Of a stretch of DNA of 64,000 nucleotides, positions 1 to 12,378 are shown one piece after another. This DNA is from Pinus tabuliformis (Eukaryota; Streptophyta; Pinopsida; Pinales; Pinaceae). The stretch is taken from NCBI GenBank assembly GCA_031772625.1, contig CM062810.1, forward strand, positions 455,953,731 to 456,017,730, in the 5' to 3' direction. Every line of letters starts with the position of its first letter. Positions within the stretch are counted from its first letter, which is position 1. The position numbers and the translations under genes are program-made. Under the pieces are notes generated by a model. It was not told the origin of the DNA and made no database searches. It saw only the letters and a program-made list of their open reading frames with translations.

Positions 1-1284
1 TGATGATTTCATCAAAATCATCAGTCTACCATCAGACGATTGTCTGTTCTATGTACAGAAAAATGAATTTATAAAGCTGAGCATGGGAATGCCTGCCTCA
101 GCTAGATCATGAAAGCAGTATGAAAAACAATGTATTGTATTGTATCTTATTACAGGTCTCCTCCCAGCATTGGAAGAACTTCGGATCCTCCTAATAAAGC
201 ATTTCACCCGATAAACGGCCTCATACTTTAGGGGGCAACTGTTATAGACATTTTTGTGCCTTACATCATTGAGCATGAAATTTCCATAATCCAAGGGATC
301 CAAAGTCCCTAAAAGAGTTTTTCCTGCCCCTAAAGGAACAAGGTCAACCAATGACAGCTTCTCCCAGAAGTTCTCCACCAAAAACCACTCAGAAACAGTC
401 AATTCAGGATCAATTCAGAGGCTCCACTAGCTGCCTGCGCTGAAATGCATAGGCTACTCTGGCTAGGTGTGCTGCAACGCAGGTGGAAGCACTACCAGGG
501 TGTGCTGAGCGGGAAATGACAAATGGCAAGCTCATTCAACGAGGTGGAAAGACCATGGAAGCTTCCAGAATCTTCTCCAATGACACTTGCCTCAATGAAT
601 TCGACTAGTGATGAGTAAGAGGTTCTCAACCTCCAAGTGGAAGCAAGAATTGACAGAGAGAAGCCACAAGTCAAAACATAAGCTGACTCATCCTCTCTGC
701 TTACATCTATATATGGATCTCTCACCCAGAGGTTCAGGAGGCTGGAATTTTGTACTTTGCAGAGAATTGTTGTTGGTTTGAGATGGAGATTAGTACATTG
801 GGTGATTTAAGCTTTGTTGTAGGAGAGGAAGGGATTCCTTTACTGGGAGGTATATGCTGGATCGGGACTCACTTGGTTGTATCTCCTCCTGAACTTTATT
901 ATCATATCAATAAAGCTATTTGAGTTTCTCGTATATGCTTGTATATCAATGATGTTTTGTTATATTTGCATATTTAGTTTATATCTGATCCTAAACTAGT
1001 TATGAATGTGAATCTATGTCTTTTGTGTAGTTTTCCTCTCTTGTGATCTTGCAGGAACTTGGTGAAGCTGGACCAGTGAAAGAGCAGGCAGTGGGAAGCA
1101 AACAAAAGAGAGAGTGATTGGATTGACAAACTAGCGGAAGACACCAGTTAGTTACATCCTTCTTTCTCTATTTACATTTCATAAAGAAGAATACTCAGAT
1201 AGTTTTCCTTGTTTGTTGCTAAGGCACTATCACACCTTAGAGTGGGATAGGGTCATTCCAAATTGGATACTTTTCCCAACAACA
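1..1284 (+). mobile_element. 3' end of a D-family LTR retrotransposon (D1), cut by window edge
   Basis: Bases 1-239 match the last 240 bases of the internal region of the complete D2 element (about 34665-34905), including the purine-rich tract (AGGGGG at 230-235) next to the LTR. The 3' LTR follows at 240-1284. The rest of the element lies to the left of the window. The five bases after the LTR are GTTTT, so the missing 5' LTR should be preceded by GTTTT. No coding capacity is visible in this piece. Confidence 0.85.
240..1284 (+). repeat. 3' LTR of D1 (1045 bp)
   Basis: Begins TGTTATAGAC and ends CCCAACAACA. It aligns with the D2 LTRs (27031-28072 and 34906-35946) and, more closely, with the inverted solo LTR at 31257-32310. 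A TATA-like stretch lies near 706-716 and an AATAAA signal near 908-913, the usual LTR promoter and polyadenylation order. Confidence 0.88.
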
Positions 1285-2231
1285 GTTTTGTATATGAACA
1301 TTCTTTGGTATCCTGAGCCATTGTAATTATGGTGCACCTTTTGATGGTGTCCGACCAAACCCTCACTTCCAGGGTTCTGTTATTTCGTATTAGTCTTTCC
1401 TTTGTTCTTAACTGAGAATTTTAGGACTGTTGAATGTATACAAATATTTTTTTGGTTATGAAAAAGAATTAACAGGAAATTTTTTTGTATAATTCATTTA
1501 CCTCTGTCCTAGGGTCGTTGTTTTGTGATTGCATACTCATTCTATTTCAAACTACTCGTACTGTTGTGGGCTTTCATTCATTTGGAACTCCGTTGTGATT
1601 GCGGCCAAGCTCCATACTGGGAACGCTCATTTAATTTCTTTGTTTTCTCTGTGTTCTATATAAACGAAACAAAATGCAATAGATAGGAATGCACAAAATT
1701 CACTTCGTTTGCTTACTCAATGACTAGGGGAAAAAGCAAATGGATGTCACGACAAACTATTACAGATGGATTCAGAAATTTGGCTGAAAGAAATTACTCT
1801 TTTTATTTTCTTTCTCTTCTCATGTATTGAACCCCTCCAGAATGTATTACATTGGCATTTATGTTGTGTTTAAACAGTTACTTGAACTGTTCTCGGTTAC
1901 CATACAGTTACTCTTTGTAGTTACACAATTGATGATCATGCTAGGTTTTCTTGTGATGTAGGATTTACAATATTATACTTTTGTTTATGAACAGACATCT
2001 GTAAAATGTACTAAGAAAATGAAAAAACTACATAACTGCTATGACACTATCCTAACTGTATTGTTCCTAATATTCCTTAACTAATAATAATAATAATAAC
2101 TAGTTTCTAGACATTGTTTTATTCATTAAACGTAACTGAAACTAAAAGACATTGAAGCTGTCCTCCTTGGCTGAGACCAACACCCAGCCATGATGCCCTT
2201 AGCTGGATGCTCTTGCATCACAACCTCTACG
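1285..2231. other. Unassigned single-copy spacer left of the duplication
   Basis: AT-rich sequence with no long open frame and no counterpart elsewhere in the window. It holds a short (TAA)6 run at 2082-2099. It is the only non-duplicated, non-LTR stretch in the window and so the best candidate for the ancestral flank of the duplicated unit. I recognise no gene in it. Confidence 0.6.
2082..2099. repeat. (TAA)6 microsatellite
   Basis: Six uninterrupted TAA units in the spacer left of the duplication. Confidence 0.9.
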
Positions 2232-2337
2232 GCTCCAACCCTCCACTTCGATTCTTCAATATGGGTACAAATAATGCTTCAAGACTTCTAATATTCTTCA
2301 ACAAGTCATGATGATACATTCAAGATCGCGTTCAATA

Positions 2338-2687
2338 CACTAGTACAAAATGGATAATTAATTACAAAAAAAAGACTAAAATTTTCATATAAATGACCAT
2401 TTTTCAGTCTGTGACCAATAGTAGCTAATTTATAGTATCTTATAATGTGACCAACTTTTAGTCATTTTTAACTTAGTCATTAATTGGTTGTCTCAAATTT
2501 ATCATCTAGTAGTATATTTAGACATAAATTTTGTCATTAATTTAGTCATTAATTGCCACAATTAATGACCAAATATACAATAAAAATATATTACTATATG
2601 ATCACCTGATAAAACAAATTAATGACCAAAGAAATATGACCAAAATGTTGCTTGTGTTATAAGATACTGTAAATTAGCTGCTAATAG

Positions 2688-2752
<65 letters not shown>

Positions 2753-3119
2753 AATTTTAGTCATCATTTCAAACCAATTAATGACCAGAGAAATATGACT
2801 AAATTTTGATCATGTTATAAGATATTGTAAATTAGCTACTAATAGTCGTATATATGAAAAATTTAGTTGTCATTTTCAATCACATATTTATCATTTTTGG
2901 TAGTCACTTATCTTCTTTTGGTAGTTTCATATTCATTATATAAATGACTAATTTAGTCATATATTCCTTTTATTTGTGTTCATTATTATTCAATATAAAC
3001 TACTAATTTAGTAGTTTTAGATTGATTTTATGTGTTCATTATTAATCAACATAAATTAGTTTGTATGATTTTGCGACTAAATTTAAAAAATGTAATACAA
3101 TGTGCATGTTCGTCTAGTG
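2338..3119. mobile_element. Short CACTA-like element or terminal region, copy 1
   Basis: Starts CACTAGTACAAAATGGA, and the reverse complement of its right end reads CACTAGACGAACATGCA, a similar imperfect terminal repeat. The interior has many short direct and inverted motifs (TAGTCATT, TTAATGACC) and inverted copies of a block of about 45 bp around TAGCTAATTTA.AGTATCTTATAA, like the subterminal repeats of plant CACTA (En/Spm) elements. The flanking trinucleotides (ATA and TGA) do not match as a 3-bp target duplication, so this may be one end of a larger decayed element rather than a complete 782-bp non-autonomous copy. No transposase is recognised. Confidence 0.55.
2690..2749. repeat. (AT)30 microsatellite, expanded in copy 1 only
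   Basis: Sixty bases of perfect AT repeat. At the matching place in copy 2 (38830-38837) there are only four AT units with the same flanks, so the array grew or shrank after the duplication. Confidence 0.95.
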
Positions 3120-3307
3120 TGAAAATGCAAAGTTGCATGTTAATTACAATATTAAACAATATCAAATGTAACTATAAATAATTTCAACCAGAAATTATAT
3201 TATATGAAATGTTAAAGTATTACAATATTAATTTCCAACTTAATAATTGTTGGACTACAATTTACACATGAAATGATGTTTCAGCACTTCAAAACATTAT
3301 CGTTGTG

Positions 3308-5227
3308 TTACCAAGGCATTATAGGTGAATTCATCAACTCTGAAGACTTGAACATCATTTTCTTTGTGTGTGTCTTATGTGGGATGTTGACTCTAATGGT
3401 ATCACTAGACCGATTCTCTTCTCTCTCTCTTTTTGCATTTGTTTCTCCATTATTATTGGTCTCAGCCTCTTTCTTCAATTCTTGCTTCTTACCATAAATA
3501 TTGAGTTCCTTTTCTAAAAACAAAAGAAAATACAACACAGGGTGTAAGACATGAAATACAATGAACACTAGAATATAAACTAAAGTAGACTATAACGAGT
3601 TTATAATACATATACCTCAACATCGGCAATTTCAAAGTAATTTTGCCCTAAACAAGTAAGAAACTCGAACAAGTTTTCTTTAGTTGGGTGATAGTAGCCA
3701 CTATAATGTGGTGAGATGCCCTGTATAAATAAAGAAAATAAAATGTCACCTTACAAAATAACACCTTAGTAACTTAGTACTCAACCATCAGGCAAAGGTT
3801 AAGCAAATCATGCCGGTTAGGTTACATGCTAAAAATCTCAAGTTGTTGATAAGATATGAAAAAAATAATCTGAGGTGTGATATTTAATCCTTTTTATTTT
3901 ATTCACGACAACATTTCATTTTCTAATGCATGAACTTGGTCAAGTATATAAACAACATGTGCTCAAATAACAACATGAAAATAAAATTTTATGATAGCCA
4001 TGAAAATATTTTAACACAAAATAGCTATAAGGTTTTCAATCAATATCATGTAGTACTAATTTCAACTTCAATATTTGGTTATTGTTTAAATGGACATGAT
4101 ATGAAGTATTTTCAATTTCCTAGTTAAAAGACAACAAAATCAAAAGAAATGTTCAAAATATAATCAAACGATAAAGAAAGGATATTATGGAATGAACATT
4201 GCAATTATAAAAAAATTGGTTACCTGCCCACTAATGTCTTGTCTATTATTCCTAGAACATTTTCTTTCCCAAAATAACCATGACGTGAAAGAACTGCAAC
4301 ATTAAGAACCATAGGAATCCCTACTAGAAACATTTCCAAAGTCAATGCATCAAGTGTCTCAAGGATCTCTAACAACAAATGAATCATATCCAACACATGC
4401 TTTGCATTGTATCTCCATCCTTTTTCCAATCATATTTCCTATAACCTACCCACAACAGAGTCAAGTTACAATCACACAAAGGCATGGGCATCTTTTTATC
4501 TTTAGTATCTTTAAAATTTGAATCTGATTTGTTTCAAGAACATATTAATTCATATTTGAAGTTTTCTTGACATATGAGAAGGTATCAATCAAGCATGACA
4601 TCAGAAAATCGACCTCAATGAGGTCCTCAAACTTGTTAGGGAATATTTGTTTTGTTCAAAAGGGAGGGATCCATCTTTTTCATTTATATCAAGGTTCTAT
4701 ATTATTTCCTCTTTGTTTTCCTCGATATTAATTTGATCATCCATAACCTGCAACACAATAAAATGCCAATCAGTTCATTATACTGTAGTTCTTTCCAATG
4801 AAAATGACATATAATTCTTTACAAATGCATTGAAGACAAACTTAAAATGAAAAATCCCAATATAACTGAAGTGTTTTTTTGTTTCTTAGCTTACGAATTG
4901 GAACATTTCCTAGGTAATTTTCAGAGAATCGAACATCAGCTAAGAATTTCCCTTGACAAGTTAAAATGAAAGATCTCAATATAAGTGAAGTGTATTTTTC
5001 TTTTTAGCTTACAAATTAGAACATTCCATGGGTAATTTTGAGAGAATCAAAACTCGACTAGGAAGTGCCCTTACCAAGTGATAAAGTTTACTATGATAAA
5101 AAGGAAAGGTTCTAAGAGTCGCTGAGATAATGGGGTCCTGAAAGGGTTTTAGCTTCACAAGGGTATGTTCTTGAAAGATTATCAAAATTACACTTGCATC
5201 TAATTTTTGAAGTAAAATGAAGGAGAC
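3308..5227 (-). pseudogene. Minus-strand exon-like fragments of an unidentified spliced gene
   Basis: Three blocks read as exons on the minus strand. At 5227-5075 there are 51 open codons between a CAG acceptor and a GTAAGG donor. At 3720-3616 there are 35 open codons (begins GISPHYSGYY) between ATACAG and GTATAT. At 3508-3308 there is a charged Lys/Glu-rich segment ending in a stop. Another open stretch at 4429-4224 ends at a possible GTAACC donor. Only one frame of the first two is open. The phase between some blocks does not join cleanly, so the model is incomplete. In copy 2 the 35-codon exon has lost both splice dinucleotides and the 51-codon exon has a stop. It could be a captured host gene or a CACTA accessory gene; I do not recognise the protein. 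Confidence 0.35.
4843..5072. repeat. Two-copy local tandem repeat of about 115 bp
   Basis: Two adjacent units share the series AAAATGAAA..TC..AATATAA.TGAAGTG, then TTAGCTTAC.AATT.GAACATT, then AGAGAATC.AA. The same pair exists in copy 2 near 40985-41220, so it predates the large duplication. Confidence 0.75.
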
Positions 5228-8200
5228 CTGAATACAATTTGTTGCAAGCAAAAATATGAAGGAATGGGTTTAAAATGTACCCTTATATTGGATTTGACAT
5301 ATCAAGATGGCCTTTTGATAGTTTTTGGGGATGGGTGATGGAAAAATTTATATCTAAGGATGGAATGGAAATGCAGTCAGTAAAATAAAATCCTGGAAAG
5401 CCTAATAATAAACACTAAATTAGGTAATCACAAACAAATCAATGATATCCAAAAGGTTTGTTACTAGGCCCTAAAGTAAGAAACAAATTGGGTTGTGATA
5501 AGAAAGTGTAAGTAAGTAGGCATGCAAACGTGAAGAGTATCTATATATTTCTTAGCAATTTCATTATGGGGTATCTAGATAGTCAATTCATTGAGAGGAA
5601 CTCAAACAAGGAACCTTATAATTATAAAAACTCATTTGTTCCATTTTAAAAGGAGATTCTTGGCTCTTTGACACTAGTTAAGCTATAGGCTTGAGTAATA
5701 AAGATTCAAATCTATTATTTAAAGTGACAAGTATAGACCAAAGATGAATAGATAATTGGATCCTCTTGTGTAAGAACCTTTGATTGGTGGTTGGTGTCAA
5801 TAGTGTTGTATAAATAGATGCAGGGGTGGTTGGTGTTACTGAATATGTAGAAATAAGCACATGAGTTTCACTCTAGATCAAATGCAAGTTTATTAATCAT
5901 TTTACATCAATGACTTTTAACAATCTAAAAATATTAATTCAGATGGAAATAAATATGAGGAAAAACTTAATAAATGATCAAGATATAGTAGTTTACAATT
6001 ACATAGCTGGTTAAATTTTCTCTTTGAACAAGTAAACATATTGAGAATGTTTATAACTTCGAAATATGCGTATTGAAAATATAAATACAACAAGTAAAGA
6101 CAACCTTGAGGTATTAAATGGCAGAGGTAATGCAGACAATTCCTATACAAATCTTTGTTGTAAGAATCGGTCTCTTGATTAAGTAATTAGAAATATTATG
6201 TTCTATTCTTCTAATAATAATCCTGATAAACTCACCCTTCATTTATAATTTCCTAATTTTCTTTATTCCCAAATCTGAAATTTGTTGAAGAAAGTGTAAC
6301 TAGGTTCGCAATTTACAAATTTAATTTTGATCTGTGCACTTGTTAAGAAAAAGAAATGTTATTTGTCAATTATAACAATGAGTTTCTTTCTCTTTTCATA
6401 GGTCTAATAAAGTCAAAGAATTAAAAATATATTCTTGAGCATATTTGTAATGTATATAAGTCTACCTACTTACTAGATTAGCCCTCCAAGACCAATACAA
6501 TCCTCATGAAGAAGAAAACAATTAAAATGATAAGGAGTATAGTCATATCAACCTCAAAAATATATGTATACTATCATGTTGGCTCAATAAAATAGTCACA
6601 ACTTTTCACATTGTATGTCAACTCATTTATGGAGATGTGACCACTATAATATCCTAGTAGGATAACGACAGTAAACATCAAGCTCGGATTTGTCTTTACA
6701 ACTTCATATGGGTACAGGAGGTGTAGGAAGACAATTTCGGATAATATTTTTGGAGGTTTGTCCATAAATTTACCAAACTCATATGGGTACAATAGACACC
6801 TTTGCACTTATCGTGGACAATTACAGTGAGAAAGATGATAGGATTCTTCTCCTCGATGGTGCACATCTCAGTGAAGGAAAAAAAGTTATTCTTTTCAATG
6901 GTGAAGAGGATCTCAGGTCTACAATAGCACAAAACATCTCAGCATAATTGAAGGTAAAGATCTTGATGCAAGGAACTCTAAGTAATGCATTCTTAGCATT
7001 GCTTTCTAAACATAGTCATAATCTCAGTATGATTGTGACCTCACAGTTATACATTTTTGGCATTCTAGACACAGTCAAGATCTCGGTGAAGTAGCAGTCA
7101 TGGTTTTGTTCCTTAATAAAGACAAGATCATGATCATGATCTCAGTGTAGTTCACATTCAAGTAGAAAGACCTGATTGACATGGTGATGAAGCAAGAAAT
7201 GGTGCAACTAGAAGGACCTCTTTGGTACTATGATGATGATCTAGATGACGTACTGATGATGATGATGATGTCAACAATAAGAAGGGGATTGGTGTCTTCG
7301 ACATGGAGTGACCTAGTAGGTCAAGGGTCATGGTCTTGGCATTCTTCATGTAGAATATTTATAAGAAGAATTTTGTGTGGGTTTTCCTCTCCAAGAAGAA
7401 GAGGTTTTGGCCCTGGTATAAATCCAACACATGGTGTTCTTGTCTCTTATATTTTGGTGACTATTTGATGAAGTAAGAAATACACACACTAATGATATCA
7501 AGATAAGATTGTGCTAATAAGAAAAAAGTTAAAATATCTCACAAATAGTTATCATTCTAAGAAGAATCACATTAACTATATTTTCCCTAAATTCTTCAAT
7601 AACATTAACTACCAAGAGGATCCCTAGGTACGCACAATATGTAAACTATTTCTAAGAGTGGTTGAGCAAGTAGGGAAAAGCATCAAGAACAATAATCTAG
7701 AATTATGAATTTGCCTCACTCATCATGATTATAGATGCTTTGCAAATGATATCCAAACACTCAAAGACATTATTGACCGACTCCAGATCATGTTGTAATA
7801 GAGAAGGGACTCATTTTAAAAGTGACTGCTGATCACTTTAGTGTTATCCTAGATGAGAATGCAATGAACCCTATCCTTAGCTTTGATGGAATCCATGAGA
7901 AAGTATAAAGTGTGAGCGGCAGCCATGTGTAAATAGGGAGCTAAGTTGCAACCTTGTTTGGTTAACTGATGTAATACAATTATTTTCAATGGTTTCCCAG
8001 TCAAAAAGGAAATGTTTGATGCATTACTAAAAAGATATTTGACCATTTAAACAAACTTTTGCCAAACATAAAAACATGTGAGCATATGGAGGATAAATTT
8101 TCAATCTACCTTGTTGTAGGGTTTATCATAATCAATCTTCAACAACAACATTTTCTGGCTAGTTTCTCTAGATAACTCCAATATAGATTCCCACAATGTG

Positions 8201-8302
8201 ATGATAGTAACCAAATTGAATATGTCCTAAATGAAGTTTGTCTACTCAAACTAGAAAATACATGTAGCAAAATTTTGGGCCCTCAAAAGACAAGGGTCTT
8301 TG
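5228..8302. other. Unidentified shared sequence upstream of element A
   Basis: AT-rich, collinear with 41371-44356 of copy 2. It holds a short ATG/ATC trinucleotide run near 7253-7271 and small frames that are not conserved as proteins between the copies. A minus-strand frame at about 6914-6696 follows a TTGTAG acceptor-like site and is open in copy 1, but I cannot link it to a family. I see no RNA gene or LTR boundary here. Confidence 0.5.
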
Positions 8303-10375
8303 TGATGAGCCCCATCATTAGGTAATTATATGGGCCTTAATTCACCTCCTAGCTTATTCGAACCAACTATTCTCATAACCTATTGCATACTTTTGATTAT
8401 ATTTTGTTTATGAGATGAGTTAGAGTTGGATATTTTTCTTTGTGGTCTAATGTGCATTTAATGTAGGATCAAAGGATAAAGGCAAGGAGCTTTGACAAAT
8501 TCCAAGGTAAAAACTAAAGTGGGACAAGGGAGAGGGACTATAGGAGGTAAATCCTCCCCATTTACTACCCCTCCATTCGAATATTCCTCCATCATCTTGG
8601 AGTGCAGGTAGCCAAATCACGATGACTAGAAGATAGTTGAGCAAGTCAAAGACAAACAGTTTATCTCGAGTTTGGGAGCTGAGCCTCCCTAATTTTAAGG
8701 AACTCATTGCAGACTTCAGATGTATAAGTAGAGAGGCCTAGGACCTTAGTAAGATTCATATCTTTTATTGTAAAAATCTACTCTATTTTTGAGCTGCAAG
8801 ACTTGTGATAGATTTTGATATAATCCATTGTTTTGGTAATAAGAATGAGTTTTATTTTCAACCAACACTGAGTTAAATCAGGGGGCAGAAGCTCTTAGGT
8901 TAGGGCCCAACCATAGCAATCAAGGCTACTCTTTATTTTACATGTATGCTAGTATAGATTCATAGTTTCATTTTTCATTTTCTTAGTAGATGCATTTCCA
9001 TTACATCAGTGTAGATTATATTGGTTTTGTGATAGTTTGCTTCCATTTGTGCCTTCTTTAAAGTAGTAGATTAGCAAGGAGAAAAGGGATCACCATAATG
9101 TTGGGAGCAGGTATCTCAACCTCACTTCCTCTCTCTGGGACCATGACTTGAGGAAGGGACCCTTCAACAACCCAAAAAACACATATTTCTAGTTCTTGTA
9201 TGATCTTTGGACTTTGTTGCCTTTGATTCAATATATGGTTCATGTTACAATGTAGATTTCATTGTCATCTTTTTCCATATCCATTTCTGCAATAACATCT
9301 CACTCATGTTTTCATTCCCTTCAGCAAATTTCTTCATGAATAATATATGCAATTGATTCATGCTCTTCTAGTTTATGAAAATGTATCTTGTTGCATAGTT
9401 CTTGGAAGACACGAATGTTTTAAGTAGAGAAGGTGCTTTAGGAGGAGGCCCAGACTTCATCACTAGCAGCCACCTTCCACTTCATCCACCTTAGCCATGT
9501 CTTGTTCCACCATCACCCTCACTAGTTTTTCTATCATTTTTCATTGAAATTCCCCTAGATACATTGAGTAAATCTAGCCATCTCTTATCTTGGATATTGA
9601 CTCCTGAGTGCTCCTGGACCTTTTGACACCCTATTCCACTCATCACACACCTTTCCAAAGCTTCCCAACACCTCAGAATTAACTCTCGGTTGTATCCTGT
9701 AATTCCTATAGGATCATCCTATAGGTTTTTAGTATATCATGTAGGTTTTCCTGAAATGGCCTGTTTTGAGGCCGAATTGATGGGAAACGTCTAGGAAGTC
9801 ACAAAAGGTCTCCAAAGATCCTTCCAAGCCATCCAACCACTTCATAAACCTTCTAGCCATCCTCAATCACCTTCCATTCATTGTCACATCCTCAAGAACA
9901 ATTAATTTGCATACTTGATTTTGCCTAAAAAAACCAAAAACGTGAAAACAAATTTAGTTTAGTTTTTTTCTTACACATTAGTATGGTTTGATGCTCTTTA
10001 CTTCTTTAGCTTAGATAGTAGAATTTTTTTAGTGTTTATTGAGCACTTCTACTTAGCATAGTTGTTTAAATGGTTAATTAGGATATGGTGTGATTTTTCA
10101 TTACATGTTGTTTTCTTCATTACTTCAATAGAGTAGCACTCTTAGAGTAGATTTTCTCTTCTTCCATCAAAGAATCAAGTTTCCTCTGACTCTATAGAAA
10201 TCTGACTTGGAACCCTTGGGGTCTCTCATCAGCCAAAGAGTGACAACAGGCAGGGCCATCACTTTTACTTGTGCATACAACATTGTCACCTCCAAGCTTG
10301 TACAAACCTTGAGTTGATAAGTAAAGTTGCAGCCCAGGAGTTCCAGCATCCTTGCTACAATACTAGTGCTCATCA
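8303..10375 (+). repeat. 5' LTR of gypsy element A, copy 1 (about 2073 bp)
   Basis: Bounded by an 8-bp inverted repeat, TGATGAGC at the start and GCTCATCA at the end, and followed after five bases by a primer-site-like sequence. The matching LTR in copy 2 is 44357-46453 with the same ends. No 3' LTR is in the window because the element is interrupted at its RNase H. Confidence 0.75.
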
Positions 10376-10380
10376 GTTTT

Positions 10381-10398
10381 TGGCATTGTTGCCAGGGA
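10381..10398 (+). promoter_or_regulatory. Primer-binding site of element A
   Basis: TGGCATTGTTGCCAGGGA starts five bases after the LTR. It matches the Asp-tRNA type site common in Athila-like elements (TGGCGCCGTTGCCGGGGA, from memory) at 14 of 18 bases, with the differences being C-to-T or G-to-A changes. The copy 2 version at 46459-46476 is more altered. Confidence 0.65.
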
Positions 10399-10656
10399 GT
10401 TGTCTAAGTAGAATGTGATTACTGCTTTCTATTCTTCTATCTCTTGTCTTCAATATTCTGTCGTCAGTTTATTTCCACAAATGTAATCTAGTTGCTTTCT
10501 CTCCTTCATTTTTCATTATTTTATTCACTTTCTATTCTTCAAGTAGGATTTGAATTCAGCAAGTTGATTTTTCATTCTATCAGTGATTTTCATTCAATCT
10601 GCAAGTACTTTCTAGTTGTAAAAAAATACAAACCCAACCCAAAACCATTTCCTTTC

Positions 10657-11762
10657 ATGCCTCATAGGAATAGGGACAACGTAGGGAAATTTTTGCCAAA
10701 TACCCCCACTACATCCAACAGCCAACCTTCTCTCTTCTTCGGTGACTGTGAACTGGAAGAACCCTTAGATGAGCAACTTGTGAGTTTTGAAGAACCTACA
10801 GGGGAAGAATAAGAAGAGGAACCCATTCCTACTGAACCAATGGCTGAAAACTGAAATGACAGAGGCAATAGAGAGAGAGTTGAGGGTGCCTTGCCCATTA
10901 GGGAAACCAACAGAGATACTAAGATGAAAAATATAAGCCCCTCTTCCCTACCTCATTCCTATGGCCTAACCATAGAGGACCCTTACACTTTCGTATTTGA
11001 TTTTTTTGTTATATGTTGAACCTCTGACTATACAAATGATGAGAAAATGTTAAACTATTTCCATCTACCCTCAAGGATGTAGCATTATGTTGGTTCATGG
11101 GCTTACCTAGAGATAGCATCACCACTTCGGCTCAGATGCAGCAAGCCCTTGATAAAAAATATTGGGACTATTGTAGGTCAAAGGATAGTAAAGAAAAAAA
11201 TTTCAAGATGACCATAGGCCATGATGAATCCTTAGAAGACTACCAAGAAATATTCCAGCTTAGGTGCAAAAAGGCCAGGTTCACACTTGACCCTAAGTCA
11301 CTAAAGTTGGTCCTGCTATGGGGAGTAAGTGAGGATCTTCTGTATACCTTACATTTTTCATCAGTAGGAGATATCTACCAATTACCCTATGAGGATATCA
11401 AGATTTTCTTTAGAAACCATTCTAAGGCGGCGAGGAAAAAGGGTAGGGGTAGTCAACCTATGGCTAGTACATCATCTTCCAACCCATCCATCAAGGGTGA
11501 AATCGGAAATATGTTGGAAGATTTCAAAAGTGAGATGTTGCAAACCCTTGCCTTGAAAATGGATGCCATGAACATTAAAATGAAGCAAGAGGAAGTAGAG
11601 AGAGCCTTGGCCATCTTTTGTCCTAGATGTACCAGGAGACATCCCAAGAACGAATGTTCATTGAACTGTATTGAAATGTGCTCTGTCTGTGAAGAAAACC
11701 ACTCCACATATAAGTGCCCTTCCTTACCTAGGCTCAAAGTCATATATCAAGGAGCTGAATAG
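10657..11762 (+). pseudogene. Gag of element A, copy 1 (decayed)
   Basis: The reading starts at the ATG after the leader (MPHRNRDNVG), has a stop at 10810 and further frame breaks, then continues as a 221-residue open stretch from 11097. That stretch contains the capsid-like region of Athila/Tat Gag, a Ser-rich linker, an amphipathic segment, and two zinc-knuckle-like motifs of CX2CX3HX4C form (C175, C178, H182, C187 and C195, C198, H202, C207 of the 221-residue piece). The family role is to package element RNA into cytoplasmic particles. Copy 2 carries the same region at 46735-47853. It is clearly non-functional in both. Confidence 0.8.
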
Positions 11763-12378
11763 GTCATTGAGTATCTTTGCTACATTAACCAAAGGAGACC
11801 ACCTAGGCCTAGACCATACTAGCAGGGCATGAAAGGGTCATCCCATGCATATTACAACCCCAACCAAACCATAGCTATACCTTCTTGGGGACCCCTTGCT
11901 CAACCTTCCTAGTCTACACCCCCTCCTTCGTCCTATGCATCTCAGTATCATTCCCAGCCATCCATCTAGTTATTTCAACCTTACGCTTCACCACAACCTC
12001 AGTGGAATACACAGGGGAGGAATACAAAAATGCCCCAGTTTTATTGCCTCCACCACCTATAGAACCACAAATCCTACATTCTGATCCACCCAAGGAACCC
12101 CAATTGCATGCCCAGCCAAATTCGAACCCGAAAAATAGATAAGCTCAGAAAGTATACAGTGAAAAAACATCATATCCAGCTTATGTTGTGGAAATCTATG
12201 AAATTAACCTCAGATCTGGGAGAGTTCTCCCGGATAACCAACCCCCCCCTCCACCTAGGGAGGTTGAGGAAGAAAGAGAGGAAAGCAACCTTAAAATAAA
12301 TCCACCCTTTCTTGAGAGATTAGCCTATTAGAAGAAGAAGCAAGAGAAACCCAGAACAATCATCCAATTGACTTATGC
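11763..12378 (+). pseudogene. Gag-protease linker of element A with the protease deleted
   Basis: A Pro/Gln-rich linker region that aligns with copy 2 at 47854-48320. At about 12324 copy 1 jumps to sequence matching copy 2 from about 49115, so roughly 0.8 kb holding the aspartic protease is missing here. Short matching bases at the join (ATTAG-like) suggest a microhomology deletion. Confidence 0.65.

Noticed and set aside
2401..2860. Alternating inverted TAGTCATT/AATGACTA motifs considered as a CRISPR-like array
   Set aside because: Motif spacing is irregular, there are no spacers of constant length, and the context is a plant CACTA-like end.
3930..4127. 65-codon frame open in both copies
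   Set aside because: Its mismatches include amino-acid changes with no sign of constraint, and it overlaps the minus-strand exon region; chance openness is likely in sequence only about 3% diverged.
7181..7468. Open frame with runs of Asp and Met, present in both copies
   Set aside because: It comes from a short ATG/GAT trinucleotide run, and the rest lacks any domain or codon conservation beyond general similarity.
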